From [Phialemoniopsis] sp. UDSM-2020 (lineage: Eukaryota > Ascomycota > Sordariomycetes > Thyridiales > Thyridiaceae), in assembly GCA_018873225.1 (NCBI GenBank), contig JAEILZ010000003.1, forward strand, positions 1,612,001 to 1,676,000: DNA of 64,000 nucleotides, given 5' to 3'. Position numbers and translations under genes: made by a program. A model generated the notes under the pieces. It saw nothing but the letters and a program-made list of their open reading frames with translations. It was not told the origin of the DNA and did not search any database. The first letter of the stretch is position 1. Each line of letters opens with the position of its first letter. Below, in pieces: positions 1-10,139 of the stretch.

Positions 1-96
1 CCGTTCCCAGACCCTGCGCAGATGCTCGACAATTTCGACCTGACAGACATGAACGATATCAACTGGACGACATGGAATGGCTTTCTTGGCTTATGA
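1..96 (+). CDS. C-terminal end of a protein, possibly a transcription factor (partial)
   Basis: An open frame runs from the first base to a TGA at 94-96 and gives 31 residues; the rest of the gene lies to the left of the window. The tail is acidic and aromatic (DLTDMNDINWTTWNGFLGL). Short D/N/W/F-rich ends like this are common in fungal Zn2Cys6 activators, and the regulator ending at 62463 in this window has a similar D/N/F/W-rich stretch near its end. No domain is visible, so the identity is a guess from composition only. The ASCH-domain gene on the other strand ends 58 bases further right, so the two genes converge. Confidence 0.5.
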   Translation, partial: PFPDPAQMLDNFDLTDMNDINWTTWNGFLGL

Positions 97-154
97 ATGT
101 ATCAACAATGTTAGATGTACAATACCCAGCTCGACCTGATCGACTCCGGAGGTC

Positions 155-631
155 TCAAAATTGCATGGCTTCAGCCTTTGGAGGATAGATGACCTCGAAC
201 CTCTCGCACAGAACCATGCTGTCATCGCCAAACTCGTGTCCATCCTTCTGCTTCCGATAGAACTCGATATGGCCCTGGTGGTATGCCTCATAATCACCCT
301 CCGCCTCGGCAAGGGCAAAGTCTTCGGCCACGTCGCGGAACTTGCACTCAACAAAGGACAGTGTGCGCATGACGGCCAGCGGTTGGTTACGGCCGTCTAG
401 GATGACGGACAGGTCGCCCACGCCCCAGTGCATGGGCTGTGGGATGGGCCACGACGTCGTGGCCGTCTTCTTTCCCTCGATTGCTAGCCGCCCGAACTTG
501 TCGGTCTTGATCGGGTCGTCGCCGCCGAATCGGAAGACGTCCTTGGGCGCTGGCAACTCGGTACCGACGGCCTTGGAGGCCTGCTGCATGAAGGCGACGA
601 TGTCTGGCCTTGAAGGGTCGACGGCGGACAT
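155..631 (-). CDS. ASCH-domain protein
   Basis: Single-exon gene for 158 residues, starting at the ATG at 631. The family hallmarks are present: a GKKTATTSWP stretch around residue 50, where ASCH proteins carry G-x-K-T-x-T, and the EGDYEAYHQGHIEFY stretch near the C-terminus, which corresponds to the E-G-D-x-S-x-x-x-W-x-x-x-H block. ASCH domains have a PUA-like beta-barrel fold and are thought to bind RNA or modified nucleosides; a bacterial member (YqfB) is an N4-acetylcytidine amidohydrolase. The length fits a stand-alone ASCH protein. A TATA-like box lies 84 bp upstream. The frame stays open upstream of 631, but those residues do not resemble the family, and the chosen start gives the usual N-terminus. 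The biochemical role in fungi is unknown. Confidence 0.85.
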   Translation of the reverse strand: MSAVDPSRPDIVAFMQQASKAVGTELPAPKDVFRFGGDDPIKTDKFGRLAIEGKKTATTSWPIPQPMHWGVGDLSVILDGRNQPLAVMRTLSFVECKFRDVAEDFALAEAEGDYEAYHQGHIEFYRKQKDGHEFGDDSMVLCERFEVIYPPKAEAMQF

Positions 632-714
632 GGTGAAGGTCTTTGGTGGGTGTGGAGAGAATGGGTAGGAAGTTTTGTGTCGGATTGAGCAACACGACTG
701 ATCAAGACCCAACA

Positions 715-722
715 CTTTTATA
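715..722 (-). promoter_or_regulatory. TATA-like box of the ASCH gene
   Basis: Read on the minus strand this is TATAAAAG, 84 bp upstream of the ATG at 631, a plausible spacing for a fungal core promoter. Confidence 0.5.
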
Positions 723-975
723 CGTGAGGAGCTCGTTGTGCGTGGTAATCGCAAGTCATCGTAGAACTTAAGGCCTGTTGCATGATGAAGTTGCGGTTGC
801 AGGTTACCGATCGAGTCACATCGCCTCCCCTGCAGGTGCATCGGCGAGCAGAACGGGAAAGGCTCGCTCGTGTGTTGTGCAACACCAAACCAGCCCTCTC
901 TGTTGCAAGCCACTGTCCAGAAAGGCCTTATTCTCATGCTTATGCTTTCAAAATAATGTTACACTACTACATCAA

Positions 976-1887
976 TCACTCGGTCCATTTCTCGTAGTCC
1001 GGGAAGTATTTGTCCTGTATCCTCCCAGCATAATCTAGAATTATGGGATGACTTCTGATGAGCTTTTGCGATGCTGGCCTATGGAATCCAACACAATTAT
1101 AGGATGAAGTTAATCAGAAGAGAAGGGTTTAGACTTACATGATGCACATGGTCACAGCAACGATGAAGCCGAACAGCGTCGTGTCCGCCTCGGTCGGCGC
1201 ATCCCCCCCAAACACCCAGTAGACGTCGGACGAGCCCGATACGTCGCTCTTGGCCTTGGCCTCGGTCAGGGTGTCGGCGACCCCCTGCCATATCTCCTCG
1301 CGGAAGAAGGCGATCTCCTCCGCGGAGTGACGACCGATGCCCTGGCCGCGTAGACGGGCCATTGTGTCGCGGTAGATCAGGAGGCCTACGCCGATGCGGA
1401 TCGGCCACGCCAGCGACGACAGGATGTGGTCCCGCATTATGTGGTAATTCTGCTCCCACAGCTCATAGTTCTGTACAAGAATTGTGAGTATGGGCTATAG
1501 ACAGTTGCCGGAATTCGATGGAGAGGAGCCACTTACATGAATGAAATACAGCTTCTCCTAGAGTAGCGACCGCAGTGCGAGATCTTGCGTCTTCTGCGCA
1601 CCTGTGAGCCCGGCATTGAGATCCGGCAGGACGCCTTGTTGTGTTAAGCGGCGAGAGATGAGAGCGGAGTCGCCAATCTTGACGGAGCTCTCTCCATCGT
1701 TGTACGAGATGTACGGGAGCTTGCCCTTGGGCGCGTCGCTCAGGTTACCGGCCTCGGCCGTGTATGGTACACCGGCGAGGCGGAGGCGCAGCTCGAGCTT
1801 GGTGACGAAGGGAGACCATACATGTTTGCCGCGGTCGAGCCAGCCGCGAAATACGGTTATTTCGGGCTTTGACGTTGTTGATGCCAT
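976..1887 (-). pseudogene. Metaxin/GST-like protein interrupted by an in-frame TAG
   Basis: Three exons read on the minus strand: 1887-1537, 1470-1139 and 1078-976. The introns have ACTTAC-type donors (GTAAGT on the coding strand) and CAG/TAG acceptors, and the frame continues across both joins to a TGA, giving about 260 codons. The product resembles fungal glutathione S-transferase/metaxin-like proteins: an N-terminal thioredoxin-like half (ITVFRGWLDRGKHVWSPFVTK, then KGKLPYISYND) and a helical C-terminal half ending PDYEKWTE. Codon 110 is TAG (1560-1558), in the run LALRSLL-stop-EKLYFIH, just before the first donor. The sequence on both sides of the stop is still protein-like and splice signals are intact, so the lesion looks recent, or is a sequencing error or readthrough site. 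A GAG-to-TAG change is the simplest explanation (inference). No alternative donor removes the stop. Confidence 0.75.
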
Positions 1888-2453
1888 GTTATCGATGGGG
1901 CGGTGTTAGTGCGTGGGATGTAATCAAGATGCACAGTTGTTCGTTGACGGGTCAGTTTTCTGCAATGTCCAACATCGAAATACATACCGAGTTTCATTCT
2001 TATAGCCATTCTACAATCTAATTGACCGGTACCACATTATATACTTACGTTGGAATGACAAATGAAGCCTATGCTAAAAAAACAAAAGCTAAGTGATGCT
2101 CGGTATTTTGTGTCGTGAAAAAGTCCGGGATCCACATTTAGACTCAAAATGCATCAGCTGGAAATCCGCGGGCCGCCGTGCCTGCTTAGAAAACACCGCT
2201 TAGAAATCAGCCTAGGCCAAGTCAAAAAGGGCATTTTGACCACTCTGTATATGTGTAATTCTAGAGAAGGAATGTATGATTGATATATTGTCCAGAGGCT
2301 ATATTCTAGATACCACTCCATGCACATGGTGGGTGCTGTCGCCAGTACACATGGTGTAGGAGGAGCGACAACACGTTATGAGTCTGGCTGATTATCCCAC
2401 TGCCTAGATATTCTATACAAGACCTCCAGTGCAAGCATAGTCTCAAGTCGATC
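1888..2453. other. Intergenic region
   Basis: It lies upstream of the GST-like gene and downstream of the regulator that ends at 2454. I see no gene, repeat or RNA here. Confidence 0.6.
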
Positions 2454-5078
2454 TCAGTGATACCCATTTCCTTCAATCGCAGACAAGATATCGCTATCTC
2501 CCCACATCAAGTCGTCACTGAACGACATGATGCCTTCCAGATCGCTTCCAGAATAGCCAAAGAAGGCGTCGACTACTTCCGAAGTTGTCTCGTTATGCCG
2601 ACTGATCGAGGATTGGTCAAAATCATGCTGCTCGGCGGCTGCATTGATGCCCTGTGATTCCCCTTCGCCCTGCGTAAAGGTTGTTGACCACGGTGCGCTT
2701 GCACTCAGGCGTTGAGGCTCACTTCCTCCGCTTTCAACAGCGTCAATCCTTCGCTTACGAGGAAGCATGGTGCATGCTAGCTCCGGTGTGCGGCCGTGGC
2801 TGTGCGTCAGACTTTCTCTGACGAATGCTTCGGCTACTTCGATGCAGGCCGTACCCACGCGGAGGACCCTGGAACAGTACGTGTAGGGCAGGTCCATGCC
2901 TGCAACTTCTTTCAAGATGGCCATGCAGCTCTTGAGACTCTCAAGGCCATCCAGTTGAGCCTGATTAAGAGTGTGGGCAAAGAGGTTTGAGAAGAGCTCA
3001 AAGAAGGGGGCAAATGCATGCCACTGAAAGGGTCTAAACGAAGAGGGAGGGAAATTAGCGCTCGTCAATTGATTTGGCTTTTGCGTGTCACTCACCGGCG
3101 TAGCACCATTGAGCCACCTATCGTGGTTTTTCCCGCCCTTATCGACTCGAGGTTGGCTAAGCTCTGTCGCGCTTCCGCAAGGCACTGCTGCTTCTTCTCG
3201 GGCAACTTGCTACAACGCAGTATCATGACTCGGAGCTGATGACATATGAATCGCATCTCCATTTTGAGGAACGGCTTGCCTCTCCAGCCTGACATCGTGT
3301 CCTCCGGATTAGCTTGGTCTTGAAGTTCCTGGAACTGGTCCATTTCCTTCTCTAGACTGACGACGGCCAGCTCAATCTCTTCCTGTGGTTTCTTCATGCT
3401 GCTGGCAGAGTACAAGTTGTTGTATATCCGCTCCTCGATAATGCATGCCTGAATCCTCTGCACCTGATCACTCCAGGCACCTTTAGGAATGGCTACATCG
3501 CAATCGTAAAATGGTAGGTTTGGCGTTATACCCATGAGTGATGACAGATCTTTGTCCAACGTGTAGAGCAACCAGAATGAGAATTGTCTCTCGCTAAGTT
3601 CATCCTCGCGCATGCTTTTCAGCTCATGCTGCTGGTGCAAGCCCATGGCTTTCGCCAACGAGCAGCTTCTATCGAGCAGCATAAGGGATGTTTCAACTGG
3701 GAAATACTTTTGGGCGATGAGAGTCTATGACAAGGCTGATTAGTCCTACCCGATCGTTGAGCTCTGAAGATTGGGCTTACTAGAGCTGTCAAAGCTTGCA
3801 CGTTGAGCAAAGTAGGCTCGCTGAACGTGTCCAGCAGACTCAAAGCTCGCCGAATGTTGGCAACAAAAGGTTGCTCAAACTTGTTCGCCGATAGCACCTT
3901 CATGTCAACGATTGGCTCCTCCAAGGGCATGTGTCTCCCAGCCAGACATCGAATTATGATGTAATTGAAGAGGACTATCCATGCCATATCGCAGCTCTCC
4001 ACTCCAGAAGCGTAGCACCTTGAGACTGCCTCATCAACATGTGCGCGTTCCAATAGTGTAGTGACGGGGTTGATGTGCCGGAAATACCCGTCGAGCAGTG
4101 ATTCCAAGAGCCACTGCGGTGGGAGGATGGGTTGTTGGTTGTCATGAGAGGCGTCGAAGGGATATCTCTGAGCCAGCGAGCCAGAAAGATCTCGGAAAAC
4201 CCGTGTCTTGTAAGCGAGGAAGCTATCCCAGACAGGGAGGTCTGACGAGGCAGCATGTGGTTGAGATAAAAGATCTCTCAGGGAGCTCTGCGGACGTAGC
4301 TTCGTCTCGATAGTGTTATCCGAGTCGAGTAGCATAGCGAGCAGCGAGCTTGGGCCATGGAAGCGTTGTCTGCCGGTGGCATCTGACACGACGCAGCCGG
4401 CGTACCGGTGGCCACCAGCCTGGCTGGGCCGGCTCGAGACATCACCGGTAGGGGTATGCTCTAAAGTAGAGGCCACTTCTGAGGGTTGAGCCTTCGTAGA
4501 AGTACTATTCTTGGCGAGTTGTCCAGGGAGATCTTTGACCGCTGTGATGAGCTCGCTGAACTTGTTTTCGAGGAGGTTTAGGCGGGCTCCAAGCTTCTCA
4601 AAGTCATTCACCCTGCATAGATCAGCTTGACCGATACGGCAGACGCATCATTTGTACCTTACAGTAGTTTCGTCTGATTTGGTCTTCTGCCCTGGTTCTT
4701 CCAGCTGCACTCTATTCCACTCCGGCCACAGTTGGTACATGTAGGCAACTGCCTTCCACACTTGACCTTCTTAAGTCGGCACTGGATAGTTTACACCGTC
4801 AGAACAACAGATTAGCCAATGTAGGGGTCTTGCAGGCTTCCCCTGTCAAAGCACGGTTGGTTGTCCTTGCGTTGATGGGGCATTGTCCATCGCCCATTTC
4901 AGCAATAGATATGGGGACGCATCTTCGATAGCCGAGAGCCGATGCGCCAAAGTGAACAAAGCCGGCAAGCAGGGAAGAGGAAGAAACATCATTAGCGTAC
5001 CTGGTCGCATGCTGCATCGTGCAGCTGCGATGGATCTTCTCGGCCATGGGCCGCGTCGCTACCACGTGGGGAGCCCAT
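2454..5078 (-). CDS. Zn2Cys6 transcription factor, paired with the adjacent sugar transporter
   Basis: Five exons on the minus strand: 5078-5001, 4781-4663, 4612-3781, 3724-3096 and 3033-2454, giving 745 residues with the frame kept at every join. Exon 1 ends in ...AACDQ and exon 2 begins CRLKKVKC, so the zinc cluster (CDQCRLKKVKC...CTNCGRSGIEC) is only formed after a 219-nt intron is removed. A short coiled stretch follows (FEKLGARLNLLENKF), then the fungal-specific regulatory domain (roughly residues 180-560), with the motifs SLAKAMGLHQQHE and FSFWLLYTLDKDLSSLMG. The C-terminus is acidic. The gene is divergent from the MFS transporter at 5612, so a role as its pathway-specific activator is likely but inferred. 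The upstream intergenic region holds an inverted CGG repeat. The first exon is the least certain part, though the zinc-cluster spacing supports it. Confidence 0.87.
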
Positions 5079-5611
5079 GCTTGCACTCGAGAGCTGAGTG
5101 CTCGCCCGGTGTCGGCAAGGACTGTCCGGTCTCTAAAGAGCCCCTTCGGAGACAGACTACTTGTCCGATTGATATGTAGGAAGTTCGGTCTTGGGTTGGG
5201 AACGGAAAGGCTTCAGGTTGCTCTTGGTAAGTCGGTCTCGGCAACCGAGTGCGGACGCTACTGAACCAACCCCTCAAGCTAACCGTGCAAAGCGGAGCCT
5301 TCTCCAATCAGACTGACCAACACCGGCCGAGGATCGCCGGGCTAGTCTACACCCAAGGCCTGCTCACCCATGTTTGGTGGTGTCACCCTTGCCTCAACGC
5401 GCTCCCCATGGGGTAAGGGTGGTTGTAGCCTTGGAAGAAGAACATATGCAGGGGCGCACGACGGCAAGGAGAAGATCGGAGGCTTAACATAAGATTCTGT
5501 CTCTTGGCCGACCAAGCCATTCCTACTGTTCCTCTACCGTCCATCCTCCACCAGTAACTCGATTCTGAAAATCGTACCGAAGCATCGTCGTTTCAAAGGC
5601 ACTCGTATAAC
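5079..5611. promoter_or_regulatory. Shared divergent promoter of the regulator and the transporter
   Basis: A 533-bp region separates the two start codons. At 5237-5249 it contains the inverted repeat CTCGG-CAA-CCGAG, which presents two CGG triplets facing each other, the type of site bound by dimeric Zn2Cys6 proteins. Assigning it to the neighbouring regulator is inference. Confidence 0.45.
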
Positions 5612-7197
5612 ATGGAGAAAGTTGAAACAAATTGGCTTGCCACATTCAGGGCATACTCCTTTGCAATCCTGATTTGTTGCGCGGGTTTCTGCTTTGGGTA
5701 TGACACGGGCATTGCAGGTGAGTTGTCAACTTCAACAACCACGGAGAGATAGGAAGTCAATGCTAACGAACTTCCGTCAAAGGTGGTGTACTGACTTTCA
5801 GCACTTTTCTCGACCACTTCCATGTCGACCGCAAGCAACTCACTAAAGTCAGCTCTTTGGTCGTGGGCCTCCAGCAGGCCGGCGCCCTGGTTGGTGCTCT
5901 CGGATGCGCCCCGTTGACCAACAGGCTTGGCCGCAAGAAATCGATCATGCTCTCCTGCCTCGTCTTCAACATCGGCTGCGTTCTCGAAGTCGTACCGTCC
6001 CACTCCCTACCTCTGTTCTACGTGGGCCGTGTTGTCGCCGGCCTCGGCCTCGGAAGCGCGTACACCATCGTCCCGACCTACTCCGCCGAGATGGCACCCA
6101 AAGAGATCCGTGGGCGCTTGGGTAGCTGCCTACAATGGATGTTTACCTGGGGCGTCCTGCTTTCCTACTGGGTCGACTACGCCGTGGAGAAGACGCTGGC
6201 AAAGTCCGACAGCCAGTGGCAGATCCCGTTGGCCCTGCAGATGGTCTCGTCGACGGTTCTCGGCTTTGGCATCCTTAGTCAGAAGGAGAGCGTCCGGTGG
6301 CTAGTCAAGAAGGGCAGGGAAGAAGAGGGCTGGGAGTCTCTCAAGTGGATCCGGGCCGACGATTCGCACGTCACCCGGGCCGAGTTCAACGAGATCGTAA
6401 CCGGCATCCAGGAGGAGATGCACTCCACGGAAGGGCTCAAGGCGCGAGAGCTCCTCGAGCCTGCCAACCGCACCCGCCTCATCATTGCTTTTACCATCTG
6501 CTTGTCGCAGCAATTCACCGGATCGACTGCCCTGGCATACTTCGGGCCGCAGTTTTTTAAACTTGTCGTCGGGCCTGGAGAGACATTGCTCATCACAGCC
6601 TTGTTCGGGGTGGTCAAGGTCATCGCGTGTGGCATATTCGTCTTCTTCGCCTCCGAGCGATTTGGGCGCAAGAAGGTGTTCATCTTCGGTGCGCTCGGCA
6701 TGTCGACCTGCATGCTCATCACCGCTGTCCTGGTTAAAGTCGTCCCACCGCCTGCCACGGGCGCCACAACGGCTGCCGGGATCGCCACCGTGGCCCTTAT
6801 CTTTCTCAACATTGCCATCTACAACTTCTCCTGGGGTCCTCTGCCTTACCCGTACATGTCTGAGATATTTCCTTCGCGTATCCGAGAGATTGGCGTCTCT
6901 GTTGGCATGGGTTCTCAATGGCTCTTCAACTTTATGTTCTCCATCGTCACTCCTTATATGATTGCCAGCATGGGATGGGGCACCTTTCTCTTTTACGCCG
7001 CTGCTGACGTCTGCATGGCTGTTTGGGTATTTATGTATCTTAAGGAGACTCGCGGCAAGTCTATCGAGGAGATGGAAACTCTGTTTCACTCGAAAGCCGC
7101 CTTCGATGTCGAGCTCAGCAGGAAGAACACTGACAATGTCGCCAGTATCGTGGACAAGACTGAACAAACTGGCACTGAACACGACGAAAAGAGGTGA
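5612..7197 (+). CDS. MFS sugar or sugar-acid transporter
   Basis: Two exons, 5612-5717 and 5783-7197, give 506 residues; the 65-nt intron splits a glycine codon within the first membrane segment. Sugar-porter signatures are clear: FGYDTGIAGGV at the N-terminus, NRLGRKKS in the loop between segments 2 and 3, GRVVAGLGLGSAYTIVPTYS, PKEIRGRLGS, QQFTGSTALAYFGPQ in segment 7, ERFGRKKVF, and the KETRGKSIEEME block (PETKG-like). Twelve membrane segments are expected in the plasma membrane. The sequence looks closer to fungal hexuronate/quinate-type permeases than to yeast HXT proteins, but the substrate cannot be fixed by eye. The divergent Zn2Cys6 gene probably controls it. The length is normal and I see no lesion. 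Confidence 0.9.
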
Positions 7198-8022
7198 GAC
7201 CGCCAATGGGCGAGATACATCTGTGGCCAGGCCAAACTTTTCGGCCTGCTTAAGGAGCTCCGTAGCATACTTGGCCGCCACCATGGTATTGTGGTCCTCG
7301 ACATGCATGCCACAACCTAGCTAGTCACACCAGCACATGACAATACTACTCTGGTATCTAACTATCTCGTCCATGTGACGATGAAAAAAAAATAAAGCGC
7401 TATTAGCCCTGCACCTGTCCCCAAAAATGCAAAAGAAAAACGTACAACACCAGGCATTCGCTGGTCGTCACCGACCCAACTACTACTCCGGCGATCAGCA
7501 GCTTATCTATGGGAGAGCGGACGGGATCCCGAGTTTTCTACTGTCTATGGTCGTACGTGGAAGGTGTAGCGAGAAACACTCTTCATAAGGCGATGCTGTC
7601 GTGCTACGGAGCATCCTTTGGGGCTGTATCGGGGGGACAAAAGGGGGTTTGCTAGTCCGCACCGTTGACCCCGAAGGTATCTGTCAAGCGACACTCTTGG
7701 AAGACCTCCATGTGACCAAGAATGGTTACCTACAGCTGGAAACCAGCCCCGGGTACCGGCATCGGTTATCGAGCCGGGTGGGAGGTCATTTCGCTCCCGG
7801 CCACCGAAGCCCGGAAGAAGTGGAGAACCCTCCAGCCAATGTCCGTGATCGGTCTCTCAACACCACAACAGGCCTTCGTATAAATGATATGTGGGCGCAT
7901 GGGCGCGTGTTTTCACCTGAAGTTCATCAATTGAGGTTTATAGTGGACTTGCTTCTGTTTTTGTGTCGTTACTTTTCAAGCGGAAACCAATATTTGACTG
8001 CAAGTCAGTCAAGACAGCCACC
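7198..8022. other. Intergenic region upstream of the sulfatase
   Basis: No convincing gene. It contains the perfect 10-bp palindrome CGGGATCCCG (7522-7531) and a TATA-like TATAAAT near 7879, about 145 bp before the sulfatase ATG. A frame open through the right-hand part runs into the sulfatase gene in another phase and has no protein-like character. Confidence 0.5.
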
Positions 8023-9549
8023 ATGGCAGGGCAACCCAATATCCTCTTCATCATGGCTGATGACCACGCTTCCAAAGCAATCAGCTGCTACGGACATGGT
8101 GTCAATAAAACCCCGAATCTGGACCGGATAGCAAACGAGGGCATGCGCTTCAACCACTGCTATGTCACCAACTCGATCTGCACACCAAGCCGTGCCGCGA
8201 TCCTGACGGGAACCTACAATCACGTCAACGGGGTGCAGACCCTAGATTGCAAGATAAACAAGTACATCCCCAACATCGCAAAACATCTAAAGACCGCGGG
8301 ATATCAGACTGCAATGGTCGGCAAGTGGCACTTGGGGGAGGGCTCCCCGCATGAGCCCTCCGGGTTCGATTACTGGACCGTGGTTCCGGGCCAAGGTGTC
8401 TATTTTGACCCTGACTTCATTGAGATGGGCGAGCATATCACGGAACGCGGCTATGCTACCGATGTGATCACCGACAAGGCGCTCAACTGGCTTAAGAAGA
8501 GGGATCGCAACAAGCCCTTCTTCATGATGTGCCACCAAAAGGCTCCCCACCGTGCTTGGGAGTGCAATCCGAAAGACAAGGGGTTGTACAAGGACGAGAT
8601 CAAGATCCCGAACACCTTTGACGACGACTACAAGAACAGAGCCAAGGCCGTAGGGATGGCAAAGAACAAGGTCGACACTGACATGACCTACTTCGACCTG
8701 GGTCTGGTACAGCCAGACGGCGGCTCAGAGATCGGGGAGCTACTGCCCGAGTGGGGAGGCAGCAATATCGATCGAAAGATCCCCAACGTGTCTGACGCCG
8801 ATATCCACAAGGTGCGACTCATCTGCAAGGACACCGCAGAGGTCTTCACCTTCAAGAGCAACGAAGAGTTTCGCCACTTCAAATACCAGCGCTACATGCA
8901 GCGGTATCTGCGGACTATCCACTCGGTCGACGAGAACGTGGGCCGACTGCTCGACTACTTGGACGAGGAGAAGCTCGACAACACCATGGTCATCTACACA
9001 TCCGACCAGGGCTTCTTCCTTGGCGACCACGGCTGGTTCGACAAGCGCTTCATGTACGAAGAGTCATTCCAGATGCCCTTCCTGATTCGCTACCCGGGCG
9101 TCATCAGGCCTGGATCGATATGCGACGATATGATATGTAACGTCGACTTTGCGGCTACATGGCTCGACTTTGCCGGCGCAACGAAGCCCTCGTACATGCA
9201 AGGAAAGTCTTTCAGATCTCTGCTCGAGGGCAACACTCCGTCGGACTGGGAGCAGGTGGCGTATCATCGGTACTGGATGCACCGGGATGCGCACCACAAC
9301 ATCTATGCCCACTATGGTGTGCGCAATCAGCGGTACAAGCTCATCTACTGGTACAATGAGGGCTACGGTATTCCCGGGGCGAACGGGGGAGGCGAAGAGC
9401 GGGAGTGGGAGCTGTTCGACTGCGAGAAGGACCCGCTCGAGCTGCTCAACATCTACCATGATCCTCAGTACGCCGACGTTGTTCGAGAGTTGCAGAAACT
9501 GCTCGACCAAAAGATGCTGGCGATTGGCGACACGCCCGAACACATGTAA
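8023..9549 (+). CDS. Sulfatase of the arylsulfatase/choline-sulfatase superfamily (Cys-type)
   Basis: Intronless gene for 508 residues; the ATG at 8023 sits in a strong context (GCCACCATGG), and upstream in-frame codons were not used. N-terminal metal-binding aspartates lie in MADDHASK (residues 11-18). The catalytic CxPSR motif is CTPSR, with Cys53 as the residue converted to formylglycine, and VGKWHLG follows. The second metal-site block SDQGFFLGDHGWFDK lies near residues 325-340. The C-terminal part (ELFDCEKDPLELLN) is typical of heparan-N-sulfatase-like and bacterial polysaccharide sulfatases. There is no signal peptide, so it is probably intracellular, releasing sulfate from small sulfate esters or sulfamates; the substrate is unknown. 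Lack of introns and a bacterial-like architecture are compatible with old horizontal transfer, but that is not shown here. Confidence 0.92.
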   Translation: MAGQPNILFIMADDHASKAISCYGHGVNKTPNLDRIANEGMRFNHCYVTNSICTPSRAAILTGTYNHVNGVQTLDCKINKYIPNIAKHLKTAGYQTAMVGKWHLGEGSPHEPSGFDYWTVVPGQGVYFDPDFIEMGEHITERGYATDVITDKALNWLKKRDRNKPFFMMCHQKAPHRAWECNPKDKGLYKDEIKIPNTFDDDYKNRAKAVGMAKNKVDTDMTYFDLGLVQPDGGSEIGELLPEWGGSNIDRKIPNVSDADIHKVRLICKDTAEVFTFKSNEEFRHFKYQRYMQRYLRTIHSVDENVGRLLDYLDEEKLDNTMVIYTSDQGFFLGDHGWFDKRFMYEESFQMPFLIRYPGVIRPGSICDDMICNVDFAATWLDFAGATKPSYMQGKSFRSLLEGNTPSDWEQVAYHRYWMHRDAHHNIYAHYGVRNQRYKLIYWYNEGYGIPGANGGGEEREWELFDCEKDPLELLNIYHDPQYADVVRELQKLLDQKMLAIGDTPEHM

Positions 9550-10139
9550 CGTAGTCACATATGCTGCATACGCATGATTCAATAGACCTGGGATGTATCG
9601 CACTGCCCTCGTCATGATCCACTGTCTTGCATAGGCGAGAAATGTTCCTCCCAATGGGAGAGTTGAATTGACTTCAGGGGAATGGCATAGGGCTGAACGT
9701 GAGTCAAAGCAGGAGGTAACAAAAGAACTAGAACGTGAAAGGCCCATACTTGATCTCCTCAATCCGACTCTCAGAGTCAACAACATACCGGAGAATCGTA
9801 ACGCAATTGATGCTCTCTAGTTCATTTGTTCGGCACTTGCATATGTGAGTCATCCCGGATTGCTCACTGCAGCGACATCAGTCGCTGTAAGCCGATGTGG
9901 CTCTGATTGGGTGTTTTGTATGGAGACTCTCAGCACAGCCCCCAGCGCGATGCACGGAGCAAATGCCGATGTAGAACAGTGTATCTAGTTCATTGCTTCG
10001 TTCACCACTTGATACTTCTATAAAAAGTCTCTTTTCTTGAGTCTCGCTAATGCCGTATCAATATGATGAGTATCACAACCTCTCGCAACTCCCTCTTCAG
10101 CGACTCTTCGCCGTGCGAAGCAGCCAGTAACATTTCAAT
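9550..10139. other. Intergenic region upstream of the ABC transporter
   Basis: No gene seen. An open frame on the minus strand overlapping the sulfatase end is a shadow of it. A TATA box occurs near the right end (10019-10027). Confidence 0.5.
10019..10027 (+). promoter_or_regulatory. TATA-like box of the ABC transporter gene
   Basis: The sequence is TATAAAAAG, about 113 bp before the ATG at 10140. Confidence 0.5.

Noticed and set aside
4799..4860. A first exon ending in GEACKT for the regulator at 2454-5078, using a GC donor
   Set aside because: It would give the wrong phase; the exon ending AACDQ at 5001 keeps the frame and the Zn2Cys6 spacing.
6279..7308. Long minus-strand frames opposite the sugar transporter
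   Set aside because: They are explained by high GC at third positions of the transporter; no motif.
9064..9786. Long open frame on the minus strand opposite the sulfatase gene
   Set aside because: It overlaps a complete sulfatase with intact catalytic motifs; the antisense frame has no family motif.
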